This document shows, one piece after another, positions 34,087 through 42,956 of a stretch of 64,000 nt of DNA (positions within the stretch are counted from its first letter, which is position 1; each line of letters begins with the position of its first letter). The DNA lies in assembly GCF_004208415.1 (NCBI RefSeq), contig NZ_CP035758.1, positions 7,254,001 through 7,318,000 of the forward strand, written 5' to 3'. The DNA comes from Ktedonosporobacter rubrisoli. Its GTDB lineage: Bacteria; Chloroflexota; Ktedonobacteria; Ktedonobacterales; Ktedonobacteraceae. Below the pieces are notes generated by a model. The model was not told where the DNA came from. It ran no database searches and was given only the letters and a program-made list of their open reading frames with translations. The translations under genes were made by a program, and so were the position numbers.

Positions 34087-34272
34087 ATGTGTCAGACAAT
34101 CATTAATCCCGGTACATCGTTTGATGTAGCATTGAAGCAGTTTAGTCGCAAAGTTCAGCAATCAGGTATCCTGGCCGAAGCACGACGACGCAGGCATTAT
34201 GAGAGCCCTCAGGCTCGACGCAAGCGCAAGGCCGAGGCCCATCGCCGTAAGCAACGGCGCGCGCGCTTCTAG
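34087..34272 (+). CDS. rpsU: 30S ribosomal protein bS21
   Basis: 61 residues with the S21 pattern: FDVALKQFSRKVQQSGILAEARRRRHYESPQARRKRKAEAHRRKQRRARF. It binds the small subunit near the 3' end of 16S rRNA and helps start translation. Starts 6 nt after the zinc-ribbon gene, so the two are an operon. Very basic and short, as expected. Confidence 0.9.
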   Translation: MCQTIINPGTSFDVALKQFSRKVQQSGILAEARRRRHYESPQARRKRKAEAHRRKQRRARF

Positions 34273-34312
34273 GTTCAATAAGCGGCTCCAAAAAACCGAA
34301 AATAACTAGAGA

Positions 34313-34355
34313 AGGGCGTATCCTTGATAGATTTGTGGATACGTCCTCTTTTGTT
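34313..34355 (+). terminator. rho-independent terminator after rpsU
   Basis: Arms GGGCGTATCC and GGATACGTCC around 13 nt, with TCTTTTGTTT tail. Confidence 0.8.
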
Positions 34356-34468
34356 TCCCCTAACGCCTCTAAAGCTCGTATAGGGCTGCCCTCAACGTTT
34401 TTACCGCACACCAGCCTCTATAGCATAGCCACAGAAATAGCAGGAGGTCGCTGGAAAGATGCGCAATA

Positions 34469-35020
34469 CTAGACGAAATTCAATGATTCAGGCCCCTGTT
34501 GCTGCGTGACTCCCTGGGGCGTTGCGCACTTCAACGGGTCCAACTGGGGCAGAACGATTGTATAGGTAGCGAGAGATCCGCTGCCATAGCCAGCTACCAC
34601 ATGCCCGGTGGCAGTAACCTGAAGAGTGCCGTTAACCAGGCGTGTGGATATGTCTGTGATGGTCGCGATAGTACTGCTTGATCCGTCATTCCAGTGATAG
34701 ACTGCTGACGAGATGCTGGGAATATTAATGCCAAGTAGACAAGAAGTGGTGACGGTGACAGAATAAGAGGTACTTCCGGCTGTCAGATTTGATCCAGTAG
34801 CGGTGCAGTCATCAAGATCCTCATGTGCAGAGATTTTAATGGATTGCCGCGTATTGGTAATACCTGGCGAATAGGTGTTGGTAAATGTGCCAGCCAGGCA
34901 GGTAAGAACAGCGGGGGAGGCGTGAGCCGCGCCACTACTAATGGCAAGGCAAGCCACGAGCAATAGCGCACAGAACAGCAGACGAATGAAGCGAAGGTGC
35001 ATAAGCACGGTGAGTTTCAT
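34469..35020 (-). CDS. secreted hypothetical protein (183 aa)
   Basis: Not recognised beyond its export signal. From the ATG at 35020 (GGAAAGGA 7 nt upstream) there is a signal peptide FIRLLFCALLLVACLAISSGAAHA. The mature part is Ser/Thr-rich with four Cys (LTCLAGTF, LDDCTATG, TSCLLG, LKCATP), likely beta-rich with two disulfides. Similar small secreted proteins are common in actinobacteria and Ktedonobacteria, but no function is known. Confidence 0.65.
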   Translation of the reverse strand: MKLTVLMHLRFIRLLFCALLLVACLAISSGAAHASPAVLTCLAGTFTNTYSPGITNTRQSIKISAHEDLDDCTATGSNLTAGSTSYSVTVTTSCLLGINIPSISSAVYHWNDGSSSTIATITDISTRLVNGTLQVTATGHVVAGYGSGSLATYTIVLPQLDPLKCATPQGVTQQQGPESLNFV

Positions 35021-35247
35021 CGTGCGATTCCTTTCCAGGTACTCACCCAAACGAGTGGGGTAAAATAGGAGCCTGTAAAGCAGAGGTCATTAACCACCTC
35101 TTCCTTTTCAGCTCTGCTAAAGCGCTTTTGCGGTCAATGGCCCTGCACACACTTATGAACTTGGCATTAAAGCGCCAATCTACAGTGACGAGCAGCTAAT
35201 GAGCAGAAAAGCGTTCACCTCTTCCGCTGGCAAGCGAGCTATCAGAA

Positions 35248-35652
35248 ATGCGAGCTTCCTTGCTCCTCTGCTCCAACCATCTTGTAAGGCATATCAATAG
35301 TATAGTTTACATATTATCAATATTCAATTTAAAAGAGCAAATAAGAAATTATTGTAATAAAATTTCTTATGTAAATTCCCAAACTGCTTTGCTCCTGACT
35401 TTCTGCTTCCCTGGCGCTAAGTTAAAAATCGATGGAAGCTCGCCTCAGGACTTTATTATCAATCAGCGCGTCCCCAATGGACAGTCCTCTACAGGTCCTC
35501 TCTATGTACTACCCTCGGACGAGCTTAAGCCTGGCTCTACGATGAGTCTCAGCTATAAATTTCCGCTGATGGCAAAAAACTTGAATCTAGAACCCACAAA
35601 TCATCTAGCCGGAAAAATCGAAGGCTTACAGGTTCCAATCGAGGTGAGCTAG
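35248..35652 (+). CDS. doubtful hypothetical frame, possibly the 3' remnant of a larger gene
   Basis: A 134-codon frame whose C-terminal half (KLKIDGSSPQDFIINQRVPNGQ...LYVLPSDELKPGSTMSLSYKF) looks like folded protein sequence, while the N-terminal half comes from AT-rich DNA and looks non-coding. No ribosome binding site is clear at 35248. It may be the tail of a decayed exported or DUF4352-like gene. Confidence 0.3.
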   Translation: MRASLLLCSNHLVRHINSIVYILSIFNLKEQIRNYCNKISYVNSQTALLLTFCFPGAKLKIDGSSPQDFIINQRVPNGQSSTGPLYVLPSDELKPGSTMSLSYKFPLMAKNLNLEPTNHLAGKIEGLQVPIEVS

Positions 35653-35820
35653 TGCTAAGCTCACACCTGCCTCATACAGACAATCATATGCACAGGCAGT
35701 CAAAATGGGCTATACTTGAGTTGATGATTATCAGTTAATCTTTATATATCAATAAACATATCGATTGTGTACGATATTGCGGATTCCCCACTCGACTGGG
35801 TACACTGCTAGCTAGGTAGT

Positions 35821-35892
35821 GATATGTAGCGGCACACAAAGAAGAGCATAAGAGTTCCCGGAAAGTGAGCGTGCTGCTACATATCCTCTTTT
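35821..35892 (+). terminator. long-stem terminator or small RNA
   Basis: A 15-bp stem (GATATGTAGCGGCAC with GTGCTGCTACATATC, one G-U) with a 35-nt loop and a CTCTTTTTTT tail. No solid gene lies just upstream, so it may end a short non-coding transcript from the AT-rich 35700-35800 region. Confidence 0.5.
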
Positions 35893-35967
35893 TTTACCTC
35901 CCTGACCAGCCGTCATGCACCATAAACAGCTCCCGGAACTGCTCATTGGCCAGAAGCAAATTATATC

Positions 35968-36019
35968 TTGACCCTAACATGATGTCATACTTTACAATAT
36001 ATATCTGACATGATGTTAG
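35968..36019 (+). promoter_or_regulatory. MerR-type promoter with 19-nt spacer
   Basis: TTGACC (35968-35973) and TACAAT (35993-35998) are separated by 19 nt, the over-long spacer that MerR activators correct by twisting DNA. CTAACATGATGTCA in the spacer (35974-35987) has a near-perfect inverted copy, TGACATGATGTTAG, at 36006-36019. Confidence 0.7.
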
Positions 36020-36066
36020 CCTTTAACATAAGCTTAGAAAACGGGAAAGAGGAAAGGGACAGAAGC

Positions 36067-36468
36067 ATGAATATTGGTGAGCTTGCGCGCCAGACAGGGG
36101 TAAGTATCCGCTCATTGCGCTATTACGAAGCAAAGCAATTGTTATCTCCACATAGGGCCGAGAACGGCTATCGTTTCTATGACCAGACAGCTATTGAGCG
36201 GGTAAGGACCATTCAATTCTATTTGGGTCTGGGCTTGAGTACTAACGAGATTTTCGATATTGTCTTCTGTAGCAATTCTGATGAGCTAGCCAAATCCCAC
36301 AATGGAACAGATATAGAAAGCTGTCCCGAAGGGCTCAGCCTTTATCAGGAGAAGCTAGCGGAGATTGAAAACCAGATCGCCTCTCTCGAAAAGGCCAGGG
36401 CTTATCTTACACAGCGCGTGACCGCGGCCGGCGCGAAGCAAGATGCCAGAAACAAAGTCGGGGTCTAG
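36067..36468 (+). CDS. MerR-family transcriptional regulator
   Basis: 133 residues from the ATG at 36067 (GGAAAGGGA upstream). MerR N-terminus MNIGELARQTGVSIRSLRYYEAKQLLSPHRAENGYRFYD, then a long dimerisation helix. A central CSNSDEL...DIESCPEGL segment with two Cys may bind a ligand or metal, but the usual metal-type Cys pattern is not clear. The promoter just upstream has the MerR 19-nt spacer with a dyad, so it controls itself; no second target is seen. Confidence 0.85.
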   Translation: MNIGELARQTGVSIRSLRYYEAKQLLSPHRAENGYRFYDQTAIERVRTIQFYLGLGLSTNEIFDIVFCSNSDELAKSHNGTDIESCPEGLSLYQEKLAEIENQIASLEKARAYLTQRVTAAGAKQDARNKVGV

Positions 36469-36835
36469 AGTATTGTCAAGTAACCATAATGCATTGCATC
36501 AGTCAATAATAACGCTGCTTCGTTACTTGCGTTGATGCTTCAACTGTCACTGAGGCAAGAGATTTAGCAGAGCGTGTACAATACTCGCTAATGGCTGCGA
36601 CAGTCATAGCTTGGAGACGCTGCAAATTAGAAATATATCGAACTTCTTATCGGACTAAGAATGATATTGTATATTAACCTCAAGCAAAGTACACTCATAA
36701 CAAGATGTGGATAGATTTTTCACAACATTAATCAAGATACCTACAAAAGAACTGGGGTGGGTACGTGAAAAGATTATCCACATCTTCTCGTGTTTCGCGC
36801 CAGCCAGGCAATTAAGCTTTGTACAAGCCTCCTCA

Positions 36836-37264
36836 TTAGCCCAGCTTATAGGTAACCAGTCCTCTGGCCACGGGATTCCCGCTAGCGCCGCTAACCTCGA
36901 CATCCAGATAAACCAGGCTGCGTCCGCGCCGGAGCACACGAGCCGTCGCTATAATATCTTCCTGCTGAGCAGGGGCAAGATAGCTAACGGTCAGGCCAAC
37001 CGTCGAGCCACGAAGTTTAGCCTGCTGCTCGGCACCCGACCAGGCCGCCACCATCGCAGCAGTATCGATCAACGAGGCAATCGCCCCGCCATGCACTACG
37101 GTACCGATAGTGACCATTGGCTCTCTAAAAGGCAAGGTCAAGGTGGCCAGATCACGCTCCATAGTGGTAAGTTGTATTCCCAGGTAGGTCACATAAGGGG
37201 ATAAAGGCAAAAACTGACGTATCATCTCGGCCCCGGAGAGGGGGCGGTCCTCGGCTGTACTCAC
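36836..37264 (-). CDS. PaaI-family hotdog-fold thioesterase
   Basis: 142 residues. The hotdog signature VVHGGAIASLIDTAAMVAAW carries the conserved HGG and Asp of the PaaI/acyl-CoA thioesterase family. It would hydrolyse acyl-CoA thioesters, often aromatic or phenylacetyl-CoA-like; substrate unknown. Monocistronic on the minus strand, 170 nt from the LLM gene that ends at 37439 on the same strand. Confidence 0.85.
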   Translation of the reverse strand: MSTAEDRPLSGAEMIRQFLPLSPYVTYLGIQLTTMERDLATLTLPFREPMVTIGTVVHGGAIASLIDTAAMVAAWSGAEQQAKLRGSTVGLTVSYLAPAQQEDIIATARVLRRGRSLVYLDVEVSGASGNPVARGLVTYKLG

Positions 37265-37438
37265 GCAAGTTCTCCTTCTGTAACAATCCTTAACACTATT
37301 AGCGGGACCGCTAGCCTACGCAAAGATGCATAGCAGCCTGCGCCCGCCCGACAAGATATCATCCTTGATAATGTTATACTTATAGCCACTGCCATTTCCA
37401 TGCCAGATACTGCCAGATGCTGCCAGAATCGCCGCCGG

Positions 37439-38428
37439 CTAAGCAAAAGCAGGCAACACTTCACGCGAAATGCGCTCAAACTGCCTCTGTGTTCCGGGTC
37501 CGATAATACGCAGCGTAAAGGTTGTTGCTCCGACCCGCATAAACTCCCTTATGCGCTCAATACAAGCCTGCGGGGAGCCAAAGGCAACCTGCATCTCAAT
37601 TATCTCGCGCGAAAATTCCAGCCCGTAGTACTTCTCCAAAAACTGTTTGCATTCCTTGAAGGCTTGTTCACGATCATCATTAATATTGATATCGAGAAAC
37701 AGGCAAGCCTCGAAATCGTCTCTCAGCACCCTGCCCCCCTCATGAGCATAGCGCCGAATATCGGCAAGATTACTGGCAAACAGCTCCGGGGTACGTCTGA
37801 TCGCCATCCAACCATCGGCATAGTTCGCTACTCTGCGTAAAGCCCGCGCGGTCATTTTCGGCTTGCGCGGATCTGTACCTGTCGAGATCCAGATCGGAAG
37901 CGGCTGCTGTAGCGGACGCGGCAGCACAGTGACCTCGCTAAAGCGATTATACTCGCCCTCGTAGCTCACGTGCTCCCGAGCAGAGGTGAGCCGCAAGATC
38001 TCTATAGCCTCCTCCATGCGCCGCATACGCGAGGAGGGTTCAACACGAAACGTCTCATACTCGTTAGTAAAAGCACCGCCCGAATGGCCGGATGTGCCCT
38101 GGCTTGCATTAAAAATCATACGACCCTGTGCCATAACATCAAGGCTACACCATTGAAAGGCAAGTTGTAAAGCATTGCGTAGCGGCGTGCTGGTAAAGCT
38201 GGCCGGACCCAACCTGACCCGCTTCGTGTGCGTAGCCAGCGCTCCCAGCAAGACCAGCGCATCAAGGCGCGGCTTGGCTAGTAGAGAATCTCCAACCCAG
38301 ACCGAATCCCAGCCCCCATCCTCGGCCTGTCTCGCCAGGGTCAACATCTCTTCCACAGTTATTGTACCTGTCACCACACCGCGATTGGGCAAAACCAGGC
38401 CAAAGCGGGGCCTCTGCAAGATCGTCAT
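37439..38428 (-). CDS. LLM-class flavin-dependent oxidoreductase (distinct subfamily)
   Basis: About 329 residues: FGLVLPNRGVVTGTITVEEMLTLARQAEDGGWDSVWVGDSLLAKPRLDALVLLGALATHTKRVRLGPA, later LPIWISTGTDP and GSPQACIERIREF. It is only distantly related to the two paralogs at 11878 and 30845. The ATG at 38428 was chosen since family similarity starts with MTILQRPRFGLVLP. RBS GAGGAAAG is 12 nt upstream. Substrate and cofactor unknown. Confidence 0.85.
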   Translation of the reverse strand: MTILQRPRFGLVLPNRGVVTGTITVEEMLTLARQAEDGGWDSVWVGDSLLAKPRLDALVLLGALATHTKRVRLGPASFTSTPLRNALQLAFQWCSLDVMAQGRMIFNASQGTSGHSGGAFTNEYETFRVEPSSRMRRMEEAIEILRLTSAREHVSYEGEYNRFSEVTVLPRPLQQPLPIWISTGTDPRKPKMTARALRRVANYADGWMAIRRTPELFASNLADIRRYAHEGGRVLRDDFEACLFLDININDDREQAFKECKQFLEKYYGLEFSREIIEMQVAFGSPQACIERIREFMRVGATTFTLRIIGPGTQRQFERISREVLPAFA

Positions 38429-38502
38429 AGTCTTTGTTCTCTTTCCTCTATATTCCAACTACTCTACGAAGCAAAGCACAAGTTCTCCTGCAGAAGGCAG
38501 GA

Positions 38503-38538
38503 CAGAGAGGCTGGGATGAAACCGTTATAGCCTCTCTG
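38503..38538 (-). terminator. probable terminator after the RidA gene
   Basis: Perfect arms CAGAGAGGCT and AGCCTCTCTG around 16 nt, only 7 bases beyond the RidA stop. The T tract is weak. Confidence 0.5.
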
Positions 38539-38544
38539 CTCTTC

Positions 38545-39006
38545 TTATGCGATCTCTACAATGGCCTCTACCTCAACAGAAACGTTGCCCGGCAAGCCAG
38601 CCATACCTACGGCCGCACGAGCGTGTTTACCGGCTTCGCCTAATACCTCAGCAAACAAATCCGAGCAGCCATTGATAACCTTTGTATATTCAGTAAATTC
38701 TGGCTCTGCATTGACCATCCCCAGCACTTTCACTACGCGCTTCACGCGACTCAGATCGCCCAGCGCTTCTTTCATCACCGCCAACAGCTGCATACCCACC
38801 AGGCGCGCATGTTCATACGCCTGCTCGGCTGTGAATTCTGCTCCCACCTTACCGACCACCCACTTTCCTTCAGGCGTTTGCGGTGCGGCTCCTGAGAGAT
38901 ATAGCAGATTTCCGGTAATCACATATGGCTCATAGCTTCCTGCAGGATGAAAGACAGCCGGTAGAACGTAGCCGAGTTTCTGTAATCTCTGCTCAATCTT
39001 ACTCAT
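38545..39006 (-). CDS. RidA-family (YjgF/YER057c/UK114) protein
   Basis: 153 residues: PYVITGNLLYLSGAAPQTPEGKWVVGKVG...EQAYEHARLVGMQLLAVMKEALGDLSRVKRVVKVLGMVNA...GKHARAAVGMAGLPGNVSVEVEAIVEI. The Arg of the RidA active site lies in HARAAVG. Family members deaminate reactive enamines and imines or have related roles; this one is of the longer, atypical RidA-like type, so activity is not certain. ATG at 39006 follows AAAAGGAGAG. Divergent from the MmyB-XRE gene. Confidence 0.87.
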   Translation of the reverse strand: MSKIEQRLQKLGYVLPAVFHPAGSYEPYVITGNLLYLSGAAPQTPEGKWVVGKVGAEFTAEQAYEHARLVGMQLLAVMKEALGDLSRVKRVVKVLGMVNAEPEFTEYTKVINGCSDLFAEVLGEAGKHARAAVGMAGLPGNVSVEVEAIVEIA

Positions 39007-39151
39007 AGAAAGGCTCTCCTTTTTATTTAGCTTCATGTGTTACTATGAGCATAACCCAGCTAAGATTTGAGAACCAGACAGCAATTATGGTAGCATTGTG
39101 AGTGCCAGCATTATGCACACCAGGGCAATAATTGAGGAGGGAAAGTCACGC

Positions 39152-40054
39152 ATGCAACAAAAGAGTGAGAAGCAGCGGCGAGAAGAACTAGGAGAGTTTC
39201 TGCGTACGCGTCGCGCACGTCTTTCTTCGGAACAGATTGGCATGCCAAAGGCTCCCCGGCGACGTACACCGGGTCTCAGGCGTGAAGAAGTCGCGATTGC
39301 CGCTGGCGTCAGCACGACATGGTATACCTACCTTGAACAAGGGCGCGATATCCAGGTATCGAGCAGTATTTTGGCGAGCCTGGCCAACGTTCTCCAGTTG
39401 AGCGCCGCTGAACGTGAACATCTCTTTACGCTGGCCAATCTGCCCCCTCCAGCCAGGGTCACAAGGCTAGAGGAGCATATGCTTCCCCTCTATCAGCGCG
39501 TCCTCGACGAGCTAGGAAACATTCCAGCCCTGCTAACCGGCTACACTTACGATCTACTGGCCTGGAATAGAGCCGCCAGCTATGTTTTTGGCGACCTCGC
39601 GGCGCTACCTGAGGATAAGCGCAATATGCTCTGGCTGCTTTACGTGCAGAATCCCTTTAGCCAGCGCATTACTGTGTTTAGCGAACGAGAGCAATATGCG
39701 CAGGAAGTGCTCGAAGCTTTCCGGGGAAGAGCCAACCGTCATCTGGATGATCCAGAGCTGCTAGCCTTTATCGAAAACTTAAAGCAGGCAAGCCCACGCT
39801 TCAGTGAGCAGTGGGCACAGCACAACGTGCGCACTACCTGCACGGGCCATAAAACGCTTGACCATCCCCGTGCCGGTCGCATGCACTTTGAGAGCCTTAC
39901 TTTTCAAGTCATTGAATACCCTGATATTCGCTGCCACATGTATGTTACGGCCGACGAGCCTAGCAAGCACAAGTTGCACCAGCTTCTAGAGCTGGACAAT
40001 GCATCATTGAATATGCCAGCTCAGAGCAAGCCATCGAGACGGCTCGCCATTTAA
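39152..40054 (+). CDS. XRE-family regulator with MmyB-like ligand-binding domain
   Basis: About 300 residues. N-terminal HTH: LGEFLRTRRARLSSEQIGMPKAPRRRTPGLRREEVAIAAGVSTTWYTYLEQGRDIQVS, and a C-terminal PAS-like MmyB domain (VLDELGNIPALLTGYTYDLLAWNRAASYVFGDLAALP). MmyB-type regulators are frequent in actinobacteria and sense small hydrophobic ligands. ATG at 39152 follows GAGGAGGGAAAG. Divergent from ridA, so it may control it. Confidence 0.87.
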   Translation: MQQKSEKQRREELGEFLRTRRARLSSEQIGMPKAPRRRTPGLRREEVAIAAGVSTTWYTYLEQGRDIQVSSSILASLANVLQLSAAEREHLFTLANLPPPARVTRLEEHMLPLYQRVLDELGNIPALLTGYTYDLLAWNRAASYVFGDLAALPEDKRNMLWLLYVQNPFSQRITVFSEREQYAQEVLEAFRGRANRHLDDPELLAFIENLKQASPRFSEQWAQHNVRTTCTGHKTLDHPRAGRMHFESLTFQVIEYPDIRCHMYVTADEPSKHKLHQLLELDNASLNMPAQSKPSRRLAI

Positions 40055-40279
40055 GCCGCCTCGCTGGCACAACATTTTCGCCGGCCAATCACATCTTGTA
40101 TGGCAGACAGGTCAAAGGATCAGGAGAGTTCATCTGACGCGCAAGGCCTTAGAGAGACAGGAAAAAGTGTAAGCAGAAGATACTCGGGACCTTTGGATTG
40201 GTCGCCTGGTAGCCACTTATGGTGTAGAAGGGTATCTGCTACAATCATCATACCTGTGCATCCCAATGTATTGGCCACC
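40055..40279. other. intergenic gap, no gene seen
   Basis: 225 bases between the convergent MmyB-XRE and aldo-keto reductase genes. A 99-codon frame beginning at 40100 runs into the reductase on the other strand and has no recognisable content. No clear terminator was seen. Confidence 0.4.
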
Positions 40280-41311
40280 TCACCTGGTATTCAGGGCAGC
40301 GCGCGCCTGTGCATCGTAGATGGTTGCGTTAAACCAGTTTGGATAGATTGCACGCGGCTCGGTCAGCTTATCAAGTTCGGCCAGTTCATCTACGCTTAAC
40401 GAGAGGGAAGCAGCGCCCAAATTATCCTGAAGCTGACTCATTTTACTCGCTCCTATCAAAATCGAGGTGACGCTGGGGCGAGAGAGCAGCCAGGCCAGGG
40501 CAACTTGAGCAGGTGAGGCGTTATGTTGTCCACCAATTTCGCGCAATCTCTCCACGACATCGTAACCGCGCTCGCGATCAAACGGAATAATATCAAAGCC
40601 AGTCAGGCGGCCACCATTGCCCCCGGGATTCTCGCGGGTATACTTCCCGCTCAGGAAACCGCTGGCCAACGGGCTCCAGACCATAATTCCAATGCCCGCA
40701 TCCTCGACAAAGGGAACTATTTCATGCTCAAGATCGCGTCCTACTAACGAATAGTACATCTCGGCGGCCCTGAATTGAGCCCAGTGATGCTCATGCTGCA
40801 AGCCCACCGCCCTGGCCGCCAACCAGGCTGGCCAGTTGGAGAAGCCGATGTAACGCACCATTCCCTGTTTCACCACAGTATCGAGGGCCTCAAGCGTCTC
40901 TTCCAGGGGAGTATAGGGATCGAGCCTGTGGACAAGATAGACATCTATATAATCTGTATTCAGGCGCTTCAAGCTACCCTGGACCGAGGCAAGGATGTGT
41001 TGACGCGATAGCCCTTGATCGATCAAGGCCTCACTCATGCGGTTGCCCACCTTGGTTGCAATCACGACATCTTGACGACGTTTCCCAAGCGCTTTGCCCA
41101 GCATCACCTCTGACTGTCCATCGGCATAGGCATCCGCAGTATTAAAAAAATTTACGCCTGCCTCAAGCGCACGCTCTACCAGCTTATTAGCTGTTTCCTG
41201 ATTTACCTTATAGACAGAGCCAAGTGCGCCTTCGCCAGAGCCAAAGGTCATACAGCCCAGGGCAAATTTAGAAACGATGAGGCCTGTATTGCCCAATCGC
41301 GTGTATTGCAT
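40280..41311 (-). CDS. aldo/keto reductase
   Basis: 343 residues, (beta/alpha)8 barrel. The catalytic tetrad is visible: Asp and Tyr in FFNTADAYADGQSE, Lys in VIATKVGN and His in VYLVHRLDP. C-terminal NADPH-binding part TSILIGASKMSQLQDNL. It resembles the YccK/YajO-like group that reduces aldehydes and ketones. Divergent neighbours are absent on this side; the AraC gene upstream (41444-42376) is on the same strand, 130 nt away, so it may regulate it. Confidence 0.92.
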   Translation of the reverse strand: MQYTRLGNTGLIVSKFALGCMTFGSGEGALGSVYKVNQETANKLVERALEAGVNFFNTADAYADGQSEVMLGKALGKRRQDVVIATKVGNRMSEALIDQGLSRQHILASVQGSLKRLNTDYIDVYLVHRLDPYTPLEETLEALDTVVKQGMVRYIGFSNWPAWLAARAVGLQHEHHWAQFRAAEMYYSLVGRDLEHEIVPFVEDAGIGIMVWSPLASGFLSGKYTRENPGGNGGRLTGFDIIPFDRERGYDVVERLREIGGQHNASPAQVALAWLLSRPSVTSILIGASKMSQLQDNLGAASLSLSVDELAELDKLTEPRAIYPNWFNATIYDAQARAALNTR

Positions 41312-41443
41312 ATTTCACCTCTCTTTATAAAGTGATTACGCTCATCAAGAATACTCTGTGAGCAGGTGCTTATATATGATACACGCCAAAGTCGCAGACA
41401 AGTTATTGTTTTCGTGCGAATATTATCGAATATATGCTCATCT

Positions 41444-42376
41444 TTAGCGCAGTTGGCGATAGAGCAGCGGCGTTATTCCCTTATGGCGCTTAAAGGTCTG
41501 GGTAAAATAGCTCTGGTTGGAGATGCCGATCTCTGCAGCAATTTGAGCAAGCGGCCAATCAGTCTCTTTAAGCAAGCGCTCAGCTGCAACCAGGCGCTCT
41601 TGAAGGACAAAGCGGTGTGGGCTAATCCCGGTTGTCTGACGAAAGAGGCGGGCAAAATGGTAGGGGCTGAATCCAACCTGCTGAGCCAGTAGCTCTAAGG
41701 AAAGGTTCTGGTTAAGATGCTCTTGAATAAACATGCTCAAGCGGCGCATCTGGCGCGAGGAGAGCTTGCCCCGATATTCAGGAACGGATATGCTGCTCGT
41801 CACGTAGCAGCGCAGGAGATGAGTGGTCAGCAGTTGCGCAGCGGTCTGGGCATAGAGCTTGCCCACGGAATCAGAAACTGGCGCCTGTAGTTCTTGTTGA
41901 AGAGAGAGGGCCAGCTGAGTCAGGAGCGGATCTTGAAAGCCTGTGAGCTCCTGAAGTATCACGCGCTGAGGATCGCGATCCCCTACTTGCTGCACCATTC
42001 GCCTGAATACATCTGCGCTCAAGTGCAGATGGAGCGTTTTCAGCGGCTCGTCAGAGAGGCTCTTCCAGCGAAGTGCATAAGGTCCGCCCCCTGCCGGGCT
42101 TAGATACCAATCGCCAGCCTGAATCAGCTGGGTGCTCCAGGGACCATCGAGATCGCGTTCAGCAGCCTGCACAGCCCCGCTGGTAATCAGGACGAGATAA
42201 ATATCGGCGCTGCCGGGAAAAATAGTTTCCTCCAGGTCGGCAGGCTCATGATAGAAACGAACCATCAAATCTTCCCAGCCTCTTTCCCGACTGGAGAGCA
42301 CAGGTGAAGTGGGAAGATAGTTCTCAAAGTCCTGCGTTGAGGTGAAGAGAGGAATATGCCGCGACTCTTTTATCAT
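41444..42376 (-). CDS. AraC-family transcriptional regulator
   Basis: 310 residues from the ATG at 42376, chosen for GGAG 9 nt upstream; longer starts to 42505 are possible. N-terminal cupin-like sensing domain and a C-terminal pair of HTH motifs: LSLELLAQQVGFSPYHFARLFRQTTGISPHRFVLQERLVAAERLL and WPLAQIAAEIGISNQSYFTQTFKRHKGITPLLYRQ. It likely activates the aldo-keto reductase gene just downstream on the same strand in answer to a small molecule; this link is inference. Confidence 0.88.
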   Translation of the reverse strand: MIKESRHIPLFTSTQDFENYLPTSPVLSSRERGWEDLMVRFYHEPADLEETIFPGSADIYLVLITSGAVQAAERDLDGPWSTQLIQAGDWYLSPAGGGPYALRWKSLSDEPLKTLHLHLSADVFRRMVQQVGDRDPQRVILQELTGFQDPLLTQLALSLQQELQAPVSDSVGKLYAQTAAQLLTTHLLRCYVTSSISVPEYRGKLSSRQMRRLSMFIQEHLNQNLSLELLAQQVGFSPYHFARLFRQTTGISPHRFVLQERLVAAERLLKETDWPLAQIAAEIGISNQSYFTQTFKRHKGITPLLYRQLR

Positions 42377-42486
42377 ACCTTGAGCTCCTATTCTATCATC
42401 GCTGCCAAATATATATAAGGTAAACATTATACTAGATCCAAGAATTTGGACAGGGAAGGACGGGAAATAAGATATACTAAGGAATG

Positions 42487-42862
42487 ATGAGAAAGCAATA
42501 TCCATAGGCTTTCAAGGCCAGAGTTGTTCAAGAACTGTTGAAAGAAGAGAAAACCCTGGCTCAAATTGCGTCCGAGTATGAGGTGCATCCGACCCAATTA
42601 AAGAACTGGAGGTCAATCGCATTGGAAGGCATGGCGAGCCTGTTTGAAAATCAGGACAGCACCGCAGAACTCAAAGCCGCGCATGAGCAGCAATGAACCG
42701 AGTTGTATGCCGAGATTGGCAAATTGACGATGCAAGTGAACTGGCTCAAAAAAAGTGTCCAATCTGAGCCATGAGCAGTGGGTGGCTCTGATCGAACGAG
42801 AAAGCCGTGAACTGCCTCTGACGCAACAAGCCGAATTGCTGAGTGTGAGAAGGAGGAAAGTA
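42487..42862 (+). mobile_element. IS3-family-like transposase remnant (orfA with stops, truncated orfB)
   Basis: Reading from ATG at 42487 gives MRKQYP, an in-frame TAG, then AFKARVVQELLKEEKTLAQIASEYEVHPTQLKNWRS, the HTH of IS3-type OrfA, interrupted again by TGA after AAHEQQ and by TGA after VQSEP. A second frame (42755 on) starts LSHEQWVALIERESRELPLTQQAELLSV, the OrfB N-terminus, and is cut by the repeat at 42852. The element is dead. A TGGACAGG-like left end may lie near 42448. Confidence 0.75.
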
Positions 42863-42910
42863 ACTCTTACAACTGCCTTTCCTCCTGTCTCGATAAAAAG
42901 GTCCACATTA
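42852..42910. repeat. 59-bp direct repeat, left copy
   Basis: Matches 43679-43737 at 53 of 59 positions. It contains an internal hairpin (GGAGGAAAG with CTTTCCTCC). It joins directly to the truncated orfB, so it is probably an IS terminal sequence. Confidence 0.75.
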
Positions 42911-42956
42911 CCTACGCGCAAGATTTCACAAAAGCTTCCAGGACAGAGGTGCAAAA

